Positions 25,840 through 34,133 of a DNA stretch of 41,386 bases are shown here, one piece after another. The notes below the pieces were generated by a model that was not told the origin of the DNA, made no database searches, and saw only the letters and a program-made list of their open reading frames with translations. Origin of the DNA: Halioglobus sp. (GTDB lineage: Bacteria > Pseudomonadota > Gammaproteobacteria > Pseudomonadales > Halieaceae); assembly GCA_029246385.1 (NCBI GenBank), contig JAQWNG010000044.1, positions 70,270 to 111,655 on the forward strand. The letters run 5' to 3'. The stretch's first letter is position 1. The number at the start of each line of letters is the position of its first letter. Made by a program: the position numbers and the translations under genes.

Positions 25840-26982
25840 CTAACGCTGCTGTGGAACGGGCTCACTACCTCGGATGGGAACCGCCGTAAAACACCAGTCT
25901 GTTCCGACCTTGCGCACATCTTCCCATTGCAGTTGCACTTTATCAGCCATGTTGTTCAGCGGCAGCTCCAGCAGGGGACGTGCCCTGTCACCAAGAAGCG
26001 CGGGGGCCATGTAGACAATTAGCTCATCCAACAATCCTGCCTGCAGCAGCGCCCCGGCTAAACGCGGGCCAGATTCTACCAGAATTTCATTATATTGCTG
26101 CGCCGCAAGGTATTCCATTACGCAATGCAGATCTAAGCCACTGGCACCACGAGGGAGTGCCAGACGCGCAACAGCGCTAGCCGCGATCGCCGTGGGCACC
26201 GCGACTGTCTCGTCATGACACAGCAGCGTTGGCGCGGTCCCATCGAGCACCTTGGCATCAGCCGGCGTTTGCAGACGTGAGTCGAGCACCACGCGCATCG
26301 GCTGACGGCCACTGGCCAGTCGGACTGCTGCGCTGGATAGGCCTAATTCTTGGGGTCTAACGGTCAGGGCACAATCGTCCGCCAATACTGTCCCCACGCC
26401 AGTAATAACGGCACAACTCATAGCCCGCAACCGCTGCACATCCTGCCTTGCGGCGGGACCCGTAATCCACTGACTCTCACCCGACGCCATGGCTGTGCGC
26501 CCATCTAAGGACATGGCTAATTTAGCCCTCACCCGCCCTCGTCCTCGGCTCATGCGCGCAATAAAACCAGGAATGACGCCGCGAGCTTCGCTCTCCAGAA
26601 GGCCACATTCCACCGCGATGCCAGCAGCACGCAATTTCTCTAGACCCTGACCTAGCACCAGTGGATTAGGATCGCGCAGAGCGACTACGACCCGTACCAC
26701 GCCTGCCTGAATCAGTGCGCTGCAACAGGGGCCGGTTTTACCTTGATGACTACATGGCTCTAACGTGACATAAGCGGTAGAACCAACCGCATCTCCGGCA
26801 GCTTGAAGAGCCTCAATTTCTGCATGATTGCCACCGGCTGGGCAAGTAAATCCCTCGCCAATTACGCGACCGTCGCGCACTAACACACAACCGACAGAGG
26901 GATTTGGCATGGTCGAATACTGCCCGCGCCGCGCTAATTGCAATGCGCGAGCCATCATCTGTGTGTCGAAGAGGGTATCCAT
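25840..26982 (-). CDS. ribD: Bifunctional deaminase/reductase of riboflavin synthesis
   Basis: Performs deamination of diaminohydroxyphosphoribosylaminopyrimidine and reduction of the product. It has 380 residues. The N-terminal zinc deaminase domain has NHAEIEAL and LEPCSHQGKTGPCCSALI (zinc histidine and cysteines). The C-terminal reductase domain starts near residue 150 with RVRAKLAMSLDGRTAMASGE, followed by SQWITGPAARQDVQRLRA and the late EILVESGPRLAGALL. The start is 20 bases after the nrdR stop, so nrdR and the rib genes probably form one transcript. Confidence 0.96.
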   Translation of the reverse strand: MDTLFDTQMMARALQLARRGQYSTMPNPSVGCVLVRDGRVIGEGFTCPAGGNHAEIEALQAAGDAVGSTAYVTLEPCSHQGKTGPCCSALIQAGVVRVVVALRDPNPLVLGQGLEKLRAAGIAVECGLLESEARGVIPGFIARMSRGRGRVRAKLAMSLDGRTAMASGESQWITGPAARQDVQRLRAMSCAVITGVGTVLADDCALTVRPQELGLSSAAVRLASGRQPMRVVLDSRLQTPADAKVLDGTAPTLLCHDETVAVPTAIAASAVARLALPRGASGLDLHCVMEYLAAQQYNEILVESGPRLAGALLQAGLLDELIVYMAPALLGDRARPLLELPLNNMADKVQLQWEDVRKVGTDWCFTAVPIRGSEPVPQQR

Positions 26983-27002
26983 AGGCGGGCACTAACAGCC
27001 GG

Positions 27003-27467
27003 TCAATTTTTTGGTGGCTCAGCTTCTAACCGCTCAATTTCGTTACGAAATTCGGCGATATCCTGAAAACTACGGTAAACAGAGGCGAATCGTACATAAG
27101 CAACTTGATCCAGTGCTTTCAAAGTCTCCATCACTAACTCACCCAATACCAGTGACTGCAGTTCACGCTCACCGGTTGCTCGCAAGACATGCTTAATGTG
27201 GTTTATTTTCGCCTCGATATCCTCAACAGAGACCGGACGCTTTTCGAGGGCACGCAGTAAGCCGGCACGCAATTTATTCTCATCGAAGGGCTCGCGATTA
27301 CCGTTTTGCTTGATCACCCGAGGCATCACCAATTCTGCCATCTCGTAGGTGGTATACCGCTCAGCGCAGCTTAAGCACTCCCTTCTGCGGCGCACTTGAT
27401 CCCCATCGGCCACCAGCCTAGAGTCGATAACCTTGGTGTCTTGCGCACCACAAAACGGACAATGCAT
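27003..27467 (-). CDS. nrdR: Transcriptional repressor NrdR
   Basis: A nucleotide-sensing repressor of ribonucleotide reductase genes. It has 154 residues. The zinc ribbon [17 protein letters not shown] ... [17 protein letters not shown] occupies residues 1-43, followed by the ATP-cone domain ([20 protein letters not shown] onward). Linkage with ribD is a classic arrangement in gammaproteobacteria. No NrdR box is visible here, as its targets lie elsewhere. Confidence 0.97.
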   Translation of the reverse strand: MHCPFCGAQDTKVIDSRLVADGDQVRRRRECLSCAERYTTYEMAELVMPRVIKQNGNREPFDENKLRAGLLRALEKRPVSVEDIEAKINHIKHVLRATGERELQSLVLGELVMETLKALDQVAYVRFASVYRSFQDIAEFRNEIERLEAEPPKN

Positions 27468-27711
27468 GAACGAGTCTCGTTAATCTAAGTTGCTGAACCT
27501 TAACATATTTTTCATATTCCCGGCTTGACTCATTTGAGGTACACAGGCGGCGAGGACGGTACTGTCCAGACGATGTACTAGACGACCGAGTCAGCGATGG
27601 ACAACTACACACTGGCAATCGCTAACCGTCAACAGCAGCGACAGCAAGGCAGTTTTACGTTGCTGGGGGGGTGCCCTGAGAGCCTCTGATAACAAGGGAT
27701 TCAGGGGGTAG

Positions 27712-28974
27712 CTAACCATAAACCGGAAAGCGCTGACATATGGCCAGCACTTTAGCTTTTACTGCGGCGATCGCTGCCTCAGAAGTCCCATCCTCAAGCG
27801 ACTCCAACACATCACACATCCAGTCGGTGAGCTCAATACATTCTGCTTCACCAAAGCCGCGCGTCGTAATGGCAGGCGTGCCGACGCGCAGACCTGACGT
27901 CACAAATGGAGAGCGCGGATCATTCGGCACCGCATTTTTATTAACGGTGATATTGGCATGACCTAAAGCGGCATCGGCATCTGTGCCGGTATAGGGCTTG
28001 CCAATCAGGTCAACTAGCATCAGATGATTTTCGGTGCCACCAGAGACAATTTTGATGCCGCGTTTGATAAAGGTAGCCGCCATTGCCTTGGCGTTTTTCA
28101 CGACCTGCTTTTGATACTCCACAAACTCAGCGCTCTGGGCTTCCTTAAAACTCACAGCTTTAGCTGCGATCACATGCATCAGCGGCCCTCCCTGAATTCC
28201 AGGAAATATCGCCGAGTTAAATTTCTTCTCCAGTTCCGCATTTGCTTTAGCTAAGATGATGCCGCCGCGCGGGCCACGCAGCGTTTTATGCGTAGTCGAT
28301 GTCACCACATCGGCGAAAGGCACCGGATTGGGATAGATACCGGCCGCAATAAGGCCCGACACATGCGCCATATCGACCAAAAGATAGGCGCCGACTTTGT
28401 CCGCAATCTCTCTAAAACGCGCCCAGTCTATTACCTGAGAGTAGGCAGAAAAGCCCGCCACAATCATTCTTGGCTTGTGCTCCAGCGCCAATACCTCTAC
28501 CTGATCATAGTCAATCTCGCCAGTCTCTGCGTTTAATCCATATTGGATGGCGTTGTATGTCTTGCCGGAAAAGTTAGGCTTTGCGCCGTGAGTCAGATGA
28601 CCACCATCGGCCAAACTCATACCGAGTATTGTATCGCCCGCGGTGCACAGCGCCAGATAGACGGCAGCGTTAGCCTGCGAGCCCGAGTGGGGCTGAACAT
28701 TTGCATAATCTGCACCGTACAATGCCTTGACGCGCTCAATGGCTAGCACCTCAGCTTTGTCTACATACTCACAGCCGCCGTAATAGCGCTTACCGGGGTA
28801 ACCCTCAGCGTATTTATTGGTCAGAGCAGAGCCCTGCGCTTCCATCACGCGAGGACTAGCGTAGTTCTCTGACGCTATAAGCTCTATGTGGTCTTCTTGC
28901 CGGCGCTCTTCTTCAGCGATAGCGCGGAAGATCTCATCGTCAAATCCTTCAACAGTCATGTTGTTTTCAAACAT
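27712..28974 (-). CDS. glyA: Serine hydroxymethyltransferase
   Basis: PLP enzyme interconverting serine and glycine and loading tetrahydrofolate with one-carbon units. The start at 28974 ([15 protein letters not shown]) follows a G-rich GAGGGGGG stretch on the minus strand and gives 420 residues; ATG at 28959 is possible. [53 protein letters not shown] and the PLP lysine in [15 protein letters not shown] are all present. It is divergent from ettA. Bases 27468-27711, between glyA and nrdR, hold an imperfect inverted repeat (CCCTGA ... TCAGGG) without a T-run, and nothing else I can support. Confidence 0.97.
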   Translation of the reverse strand: MFENNMTVEGFDDEIFRAIAEEERRQEDHIELIASENYASPRVMEAQGSALTNKYAEGYPGKRYYGGCEYVDKAEVLAIERVKALYGADYANVQPHSGSQANAAVYLALCTAGDTILGMSLADGGHLTHGAKPNFSGKTYNAIQYGLNAETGEIDYDQVEVLALEHKPRMIVAGFSAYSQVIDWARFREIADKVGAYLLVDMAHVSGLIAAGIYPNPVPFADVVTSTTHKTLRGPRGGIILAKANAELEKKFNSAIFPGIQGGPLMHVIAAKAVSFKEAQSAEFVEYQKQVVKNAKAMAATFIKRGIKIVSGGTENHLMLVDLIGKPYTGTDADAALGHANITVNKNAVPNDPRSPFVTSGLRVGTPAITTRGFGEAECIELTDWMCDVLESLEDGTSEAAIAAVKAKVLAICQRFPVYG

Positions 28975-29147
28975 GCTAACCCCCCTCGGTGGTGACAAGG
29001 TAAATAATATCTACCCTAAATAACAGAACCGTATTTTACCCGAAACGCGAGCCCGATATAAGAGCAGTCCGCGATGCAGACCGAACTATTGACGCTTCTT
29101 TTCTGCTAAGATTTTCTTTCTCTAACCAAGATAGCGGATACACACCA

Positions 29148-30812
29148 ATGGCTCAGTACGTCTTCACTATGAATCGGGTCGGTAAGATTGTGCCACCCAA
29201 GAGAACGATCCTGCAGGATATTTCTTTGTCTTTTTTCCCTGGCGCTAAAATCGGCGTACTAGGTCTCAACGGATCGGGCAAATCGACGCTGCTGCGCATT
29301 ATGGCCGGACTCGATAGCGACATTCTCGGCGAGGCGCGACCGCAACCGGGGATCAAGATAGGCTATCTGCCACAGGAGCCCCAGCTCAATGCCACCAAAG
29401 ATGTGCGTGGCAACGTGGAAGAGGGCGTGCAAGAGGCCGTTGACGCACTAGCGGGGCTGGAACAGGTTTACGCCGACTATGCCGAGCCCGATGCGGACTT
29501 TGATGCCCTCGCTAAAGAGCAGGGCCGACTCGAGGATATTATTCAGGCCACAGACGCCCATAATCTGGAGCACAAACTGGAAGTCGCCGCAGACGCGCTG
29601 CGCCTGCCACCGTGGGATGCGAATGTGGAAACACTATCCGGCGGCGAACGGCGCCGGGTAGCACTGTGCCGACTGCTACTGTCCAACCCCGATATGATCC
29701 TATTAGACGAACCCACCAACCACTTAGACGCCGAGAGTGTGGCCTGGCTGGAGCGTTTTCTGCACGACTTCCCCGGCACGGTGGTCGCTATCACCCACGA
29801 CCGCTATTTTCTCGATAATGCGGCCGGCTGGATCCTAGAACTAGACCGTGGTCGCGGCATACCCTACGAGGGTAATTATTCGGACTGGCTCAACGCCAAG
29901 GAACAACGCCTAGAGCTGGAAAAACGCACGGAGGCATCCCATCAAAAAACCATAAAATCGGAACTGGAGTGGGTGCGCAGTAACCCCAAAGGTCGCCAAG
30001 CCAAGAGCAAAGCGCGTTTGCAGCGATTCGAGGAGTTGCAGTCACAAGATTATCAGGCGCGAAATGAGACCAATGAGATTTATATTCCTCCGGGTGCACG
30101 CCTGGGAGATAACGTAGTCGAGGTTAAAAACCTCTGCAAAAGCTTCGGCGAACGTCTGCTGTTTGACAACGTCACCTTCACTGTCCCCAAAGGCAGCATC
30201 GTTGGAATCATTGGGGCCAACGGCATGGGCAAGTCCACACTGTTCAAAATCCTAATGGGAGCGGAACACGCAGACGCAGGCGAGGTCAACGTCGGCGAAA
30301 CGGTGACACTGGGCTACGTCGATCAGTCACGCGACGACCTGAACGGCAGCAAAACAGTTTGGGAAGAGCTTTCCGACGGTCTCGATATCATCCGCATCGG
30401 CAACTATGAGGTGCCTTCTCGGTCCTACGTAGGACGCTTCAATTTTAAAGGATCAGACCAGCAAAAATTCGTCAAAGACCTCTCCGGGGGCGAGCGCAAT
30501 CGCCTGCATTTGGCAAAGTTATTGCGTCAGGGTGCCAATGTGCTGCTACTCGACGAACCGACCAATGATCTCGATGTGGAAACGCTGCGTGCGTTGGAGG
30601 AGGCGCTGCTTGTGTTCCCTGGATCTGCAATGGTGATTTCGCACGATCGCTGGTTCCTTGATCGTATCGCTACGCACATCCTTGCCTATGAGGATGATGG
30701 CGCTGTGGTATTCCACGAAGGTAATTTCAGCGATTATGAAGAAGATCGCAAAGCCCGCCTTGGCGCGGCTGCAGATCAGCCACAGCGTTTGAAGTACCGC
30801 AAGCTACAGTAA
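29148..30812 (+). CDS. ettA: Energy-dependent translational throttle protein, ABC-F ATPase
   Basis: Binds the ribosomal E site and gates entry into elongation according to the ATP/ADP ratio. It has 554 residues, the usual EttA size, with the characteristic start MAQYVFTMNRVGKIVPPKR. Two ABC domains are present: Walker A GLNGSGKST and GANGMGKST, signatures LSGGERRRVALCR and LSGGERNRLHLAK, Walker B ending LLDEPTNHLD and LLDEPTNDLD. Between them is the charged P-site tRNA interaction linker (residues ~240-320). No transmembrane segment is present. Confidence 0.96.
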   Translation: MAQYVFTMNRVGKIVPPKRTILQDISLSFFPGAKIGVLGLNGSGKSTLLRIMAGLDSDILGEARPQPGIKIGYLPQEPQLNATKDVRGNVEEGVQEAVDALAGLEQVYADYAEPDADFDALAKEQGRLEDIIQATDAHNLEHKLEVAADALRLPPWDANVETLSGGERRRVALCRLLLSNPDMILLDEPTNHLDAESVAWLERFLHDFPGTVVAITHDRYFLDNAAGWILELDRGRGIPYEGNYSDWLNAKEQRLELEKRTEASHQKTIKSELEWVRSNPKGRQAKSKARLQRFEELQSQDYQARNETNEIYIPPGARLGDNVVEVKNLCKSFGERLLFDNVTFTVPKGSIVGIIGANGMGKSTLFKILMGAEHADAGEVNVGETVTLGYVDQSRDDLNGSKTVWEELSDGLDIIRIGNYEVPSRSYVGRFNFKGSDQQKFVKDLSGGERNRLHLAKLLRQGANVLLLDEPTNDLDVETLRALEEALLVFPGSAMVISHDRWFLDRIATHILAYEDDGAVVFHEGNFSDYEEDRKARLGAAADQPQRLKYRKLQ

Positions 30813-30872
30813 CGCTGCGGATTGACCTGCGCAGACTTTGTCATCGAAAGTATAAACAGGTTGATTGCCGGG

Positions 30873-32255
30873 TCAATCCAGCGCTGCCAGCGCATCGGCC
30901 AGTTTTGATACGGCCGCTATCTTCATGCCAACGATAGCACGCTTGGGCGCATTGCCCATTGGAACAATGGCCCGCTTAAAACCGTGTTTAGCGGCCTCGG
31001 CTAGACGCTCCTGCCCATTGGGGACAGGCCGAATTTCGCCCGACAAACCTACCTCGCCGAAAATAATCATGTCGCTTGGTATAAGTCTGTTGCGATAACT
31101 GGACACGATCGCCAGCAACAAGGCGAGGTCTGCGCTCGTCTCCAATACTTTGACGCCGCCGACTACATTTGCAAAGACGTCCTGATCACCGACTTGGAGC
31201 CCGCCGTGGCGGTGCAGTACTGCCAGCAGCATGGCTAATCGGTTTTGCTCCAGCCCGACGGCCACGCGGCGTGGATTGCCCAACTGACTGTCATCCACCA
31301 GCGCCTGAATCTCCACCAATAGCGGTCGCGTGCCCTCCCAAACAACCATCACGGCGCTACCAGAGGCGGGCTCACTGCCGCGGTCGAGAAAAATAGCCGA
31401 GGGATTTTTGACCTCACGCATACCCTGCTCTGTCATGGCAAAAATACCTAATTCGTTCACCGCGCCGAAACGATTTTTCTGTCCGCGCAGCGTGCGAAAA
31501 CGGGCATCATCACTGCCATCCAAAAGAATAGAGCAGTCGATCATGTGTTCCAGCACCTTGGGGCCTGCGAGCGAGCCGTCTTTGGTGACATGGCCTACTA
31601 ATAACAACACCATTCCAGTCTGCTTCGCATAGCGGATTAAGTAGGCCGCACATTCGCGCACCTGCGACACGCTGCCGGGGGCAGAGGTAATCTCATCGGT
31701 ATACACCACCTGAATAGAATCTACCACCAGTACCTTAGGCTTCAGCTCCTGCGCTGCCTCGACAATCGACTCCACGTTAGTCTCGGACATAAGTCTAAGC
31801 TTGTCTGTCGGCAGTTGTAAGCGCTGCGCGCGCATAGCAATCTGCTGCAAGGATTCCTCTCCGGTGATATACAAAGCATCCATAGAACCGGCGAGGTGGC
31901 ACATCGTTTGCAGTAGCAGGGTGCTCTTACCCGCGCCCGGGTTGCCGCCTATCAGGATGGCCGAACCCGGCACTAATCCGCCTCCTAGAACCCGGTCAAA
32001 CTCCTCTGCTCCAGAGGAAAATCGAGGCAGATCCTCTAAATTGATGTCCTTTAACACCCTAGCGCTGTCTAAACGCCCGCTGAACCCGGCAAACTTACCT
32101 CGCACCTGGGCGCCGGCGCGCCCCGACCCTTTTTCTGGGCCGAGCTTTATTTCAGTCAGCGTGTTCCAGGCCCCGCAGTCTCCGCACTGACCCTGCCACT
32201 TTACATAATCGGAGCCACAATCATTGCAGACGAAGGCCGTTTTTTGTTTTGCCAT
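30873..32255 (-). CDS. radA: DNA repair protein RadA
   Basis: RecA-like ATPase that helps branch migration and recombination-intermediate processing. The start at 32255 (MAKQKTAFVCNDCG) follows GGAAG and gives 460 residues. In order it shows the C4 zinc finger (CNDCG ... CGDCGAW), Walker A GGNPGAGKSTLL, the RadA-specific KNRFGAVNELGIF motif near residue 255, and the Lon-like C-terminal domain with FANVVGGVKVLETSADLAL and GEVGLSGEIRPV. It converges on ettA and is divergent from the DnaT-like gene, with a 108-base gap. Confidence 0.96.
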   Translation of the reverse strand: MAKQKTAFVCNDCGSDYVKWQGQCGDCGAWNTLTEIKLGPEKGSGRAGAQVRGKFAGFSGRLDSARVLKDINLEDLPRFSSGAEEFDRVLGGGLVPGSAILIGGNPGAGKSTLLLQTMCHLAGSMDALYITGEESLQQIAMRAQRLQLPTDKLRLMSETNVESIVEAAQELKPKVLVVDSIQVVYTDEITSAPGSVSQVRECAAYLIRYAKQTGMVLLLVGHVTKDGSLAGPKVLEHMIDCSILLDGSDDARFRTLRGQKNRFGAVNELGIFAMTEQGMREVKNPSAIFLDRGSEPASGSAVMVVWEGTRPLLVEIQALVDDSQLGNPRRVAVGLEQNRLAMLLAVLHRHGGLQVGDQDVFANVVGGVKVLETSADLALLLAIVSSYRNRLIPSDMIIFGEVGLSGEIRPVPNGQERLAEAAKHGFKRAIVPMGNAPKRAIVGMKIAAVSKLADALAALD

Positions 32256-32363
32256 TTTTCTTCCAGAAACACGCATTTTTTAATCTAGATATCAAAGCGC
32301 ACCGCGCACCGATTCCATGAATGCGGTATCCTAACCCACTTGCGTCAGGATTCCGGTAACACA

Positions 32364-33509
32364 ATGTCAGATTTTTCGCTGATTCCCGAACGACAACTGC
32401 TGTTTTCTCCGCTTCTCGCAGCAACCATCGGCCTTGAGGAGGCCATTTTGTTGCAGCATTTACAGCATTTGTTCGAACACCAAAGCCCGCAGACCCGAAA
32501 CGGCTACGCGTGGCTTAGTGTGGACAGAACCTTTCTGCTGCGCACCCTACCATTCTGGACTGCAGAAGACTTACACCGCATCAGTCGCAGTCTGGCAGAT
32601 AAGGGGGTGCTGTTAATCGACTCCGCGCCATTGCACACAGCCACGCAACTAGTGTTTGCGCTGAACGAGCCGGTTAAACCCACAGCAAAGCCTCTCTCGT
32701 CGGAGCCTGCCTCGTCGGAGCCTGCCGCGCTCGCGCCGGCCAAGCGCGGCGCCGGATTACTGCCAGTGCACTGGTCGCCCAGTGAAGACTTGCTGCAGTT
32801 GTTAAGCCTAAACCATAACATACCGCGACAGTTCGCCGTGGACCAACTGGAAGATTTCATCTTTTACTGGCGTGAACGCGCAGAGGCTAGCCATGCTTGG
32901 GAGAATAAGTTCCGCCAACATATTATTTCTGCTTGGCGGCGCCAACAGCAAAATCAGGCAGAGTCGTTCCGTGTCCCAACGATCGCCACGCTAGACAATC
33001 ACTGGCGCCCCAGCGCGGACGCCCTAGACATTATGGAACGCGCGGAAATTGAGCGCGACTTTATCGAACAATCTGTTCCCGAGTTCATCCTTTATTGGCG
33101 GGAGCGCGGCGCCAATCCCAAGGAACTCAACTCAAAGTTTATTCAACACATTCGCATACAGTGGGCCAGATACACCTCCAGCCTTGAGCACAGTACAGAG
33201 CCCAAGCGTATCGCTGACCACTGGCAGCCTTCAGGTGATGTCTTTGATATTTTGCGCTTGTCACATATCGATACCCAATTTGCCCAATCACTCGTGCCCG
33301 AGTTCATCGTATACTGGCGCGACAGCAATCAAGCGCAGACCTCTTGGAACAGCAAATTTATTCAGCATGTAAAATATCACTGGGCAAAACGTCACCAGAT
33401 TGAACAAGCGGGGCACAATAATGGCGGACACAAAGGCACAAATACAACGGGTCGCACAAGAGATCGAAGCCTCCAGCAAGACCTCACCGACACATCATGG
33501 GCAGAGTGA
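32364..33509 (+). CDS. DnaT-like primosomal protein with three tandem DnaT C-terminal domains
   Basis: A 381-residue protein from the ATG at 32364. Residues 1 to ~90 (beginning MSDFSLIPERQLLFSPLLAA) look like a DnaT/DnaD-type winged-helix N-terminus. Three repeats then follow, starting at histidines 136, 213 and 286: an HWxPSxD motif, a variable helix, (V/L)(P/E)(E/D)FIxYWR, then NSKFIQHI...W. In E. coli DnaT this kind of domain occurs once and binds single-stranded DNA and primosome partners in PriA-dependent restart. A linker with a duplicated SSEPA unit precedes the first repeat. The 3' end overlaps the next gene. The exact role is inferred from family and context. Confidence 0.78.
   Translation: MSDFSLIPERQLLFSPLLAATIGLEEAILLQHLQHLFEHQSPQTRNGYAWLSVDRTFLLRTLPFWTAEDLHRISRSLADKGVLLIDSAPLHTATQLVFALNEPVKPTAKPLSSEPASSEPAALAPAKRGAGLLPVHWSPSEDLLQLLSLNHNIPRQFAVDQLEDFIFYWRERAEASHAWENKFRQHIISAWRRQQQNQAESFRVPTIATLDNHWRPSADALDIMERAEIERDFIEQSVPEFILYWRERGANPKELNSKFIQHIRIQWARYTSSLEHSTEPKRIADHWQPSGDVFDILRLSHIDTQFAQSLVPEFIVYWRDSNQAQTSWNSKFIQHVKYHWAKRHQIEQAGHNNGGHKGTNTTGRTRDRSLQQDLTDTSWAE
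32696..32725 (+). repeat. 15-base tandem duplication in the DnaT-like gene
   Basis: CTCGTCGGAGCCTGC occurs twice in a row (32696-32710 and 32711-32725), in frame, producing SSEPA-SSEPA in the alanine/proline-rich linker before the first DnaT-type domain. Slippage during replication is the obvious explanation. Confidence 0.9.
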
Positions 33510-34092
33510 GACTAGCCGCAGACTAGCGATGGAAGCGCATGTCGACGCACTCAATCAGGTTTTCGCTTTGTTCCGACTGAACTACCACAACCAGTACTAT
33601 GCGGCTTTTCCGGATGCACAGCAGCTCAATCAAATAAAAAAGCTGTGGCTAGAGTCCCTGTCGGACTATTCGGTAGACCATATCCTAAAGGGCGCCAAAC
33701 ACGCCATAGAGCACAGCGAATATCTGCCGACACTAAACCGAATGCTTGAGTGCTGCCAGCAGGGACTCGCCGATTTGGGCCTTCCGCCTGCATACGCCGC
33801 CTATGTAGAGGCCTGCAGTGCACCCTCCCCTAAGTCTGCTCAGGCATGGAGCCATGCTGCTGTTTACCTCGCCGGCCGCGATAGCGACTGGTTTTTCCTG
33901 GCCAACAACACAGAGCGCGTCAGTTGGCCCGTATTTAAGGGTCACTATGAGCTCTATTGTGCACGCGTACTGCGCGGTGAATCACTGACAGTGCCGGAAC
34001 CTGAAGCGATAGAACAGAAGCCCTCTGAACCCATGGCGTCTGAAGAGCAGCTTGCTCGACTGCGCGAGTTGCGCGAACAAACCGATCTCTAA
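33421..34092 (+). CDS. Phage lambda P-like helicase-loader candidate
   Basis: A 223-residue protein from the ATG at 33421, overlapping the DnaT-like gene by 89 bases in another frame. An internal ATG at 33529, just after the DnaT-like stop, is the non-overlapping alternative. The central region (ALNQVFALFRLNYHNQYYAA, a gap, then QLNQIKKLWLESLSDYSVDH and EYLPTLNRMLECC) resembles phage lambda replication protein P, the loader that grips host DnaB. The C-terminus is charged. It lacks the AAA+ motifs of DnaC. Its position beside a DnaT-like gene and convergent with dnaB (41 bases between stops) supports a DnaB-related task. A phage-remnant origin is possible, but no other phage genes surround it. 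Confidence 0.62.
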   Translation: MADTKAQIQRVAQEIEASSKTSPTHHGQSETSRRLAMEAHVDALNQVFALFRLNYHNQYYAAFPDAQQLNQIKKLWLESLSDYSVDHILKGAKHAIEHSEYLPTLNRMLECCQQGLADLGLPPAYAAYVEACSAPSPKSAQAWSHAAVYLAGRDSDWFFLANNTERVSWPVFKGHYELYCARVLRGESLTVPEPEAIEQKPSEPMASEEQLARLRELREQTDL

Positions 34093-34133
34093 ACGTTAGC
34101 GGGAGCAGGTACACATGGCATAGTGTTGCGCCT

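Noticed and set aside
25824-25919. Longer N-terminus for riboflavin synthase
   Set aside because: The MFTGIIQ start at 25823 is universal in the family; the extension overlaps ribD in another frame.
24011-27002. FMN riboswitch before ribB, ribE or ribD
   Set aside because: The intergenic gaps are 2 to 20 bases, too short for an RFN element, and no RFN-like conserved stretches were seen.
27640-27711. Intrinsic terminator for glyA
   Set aside because: CCCTGA/TCAGGG and CAGCAA/TTGCTG can pair, but the loops are long and no T-run follows on the minus strand.
32364-34092. Prophage remnant
   Set aside because: Apart from resemblance of one gene to lambda P there are no integrase, structural or lysis genes, and both flanks are core genes (radA, dnaB).
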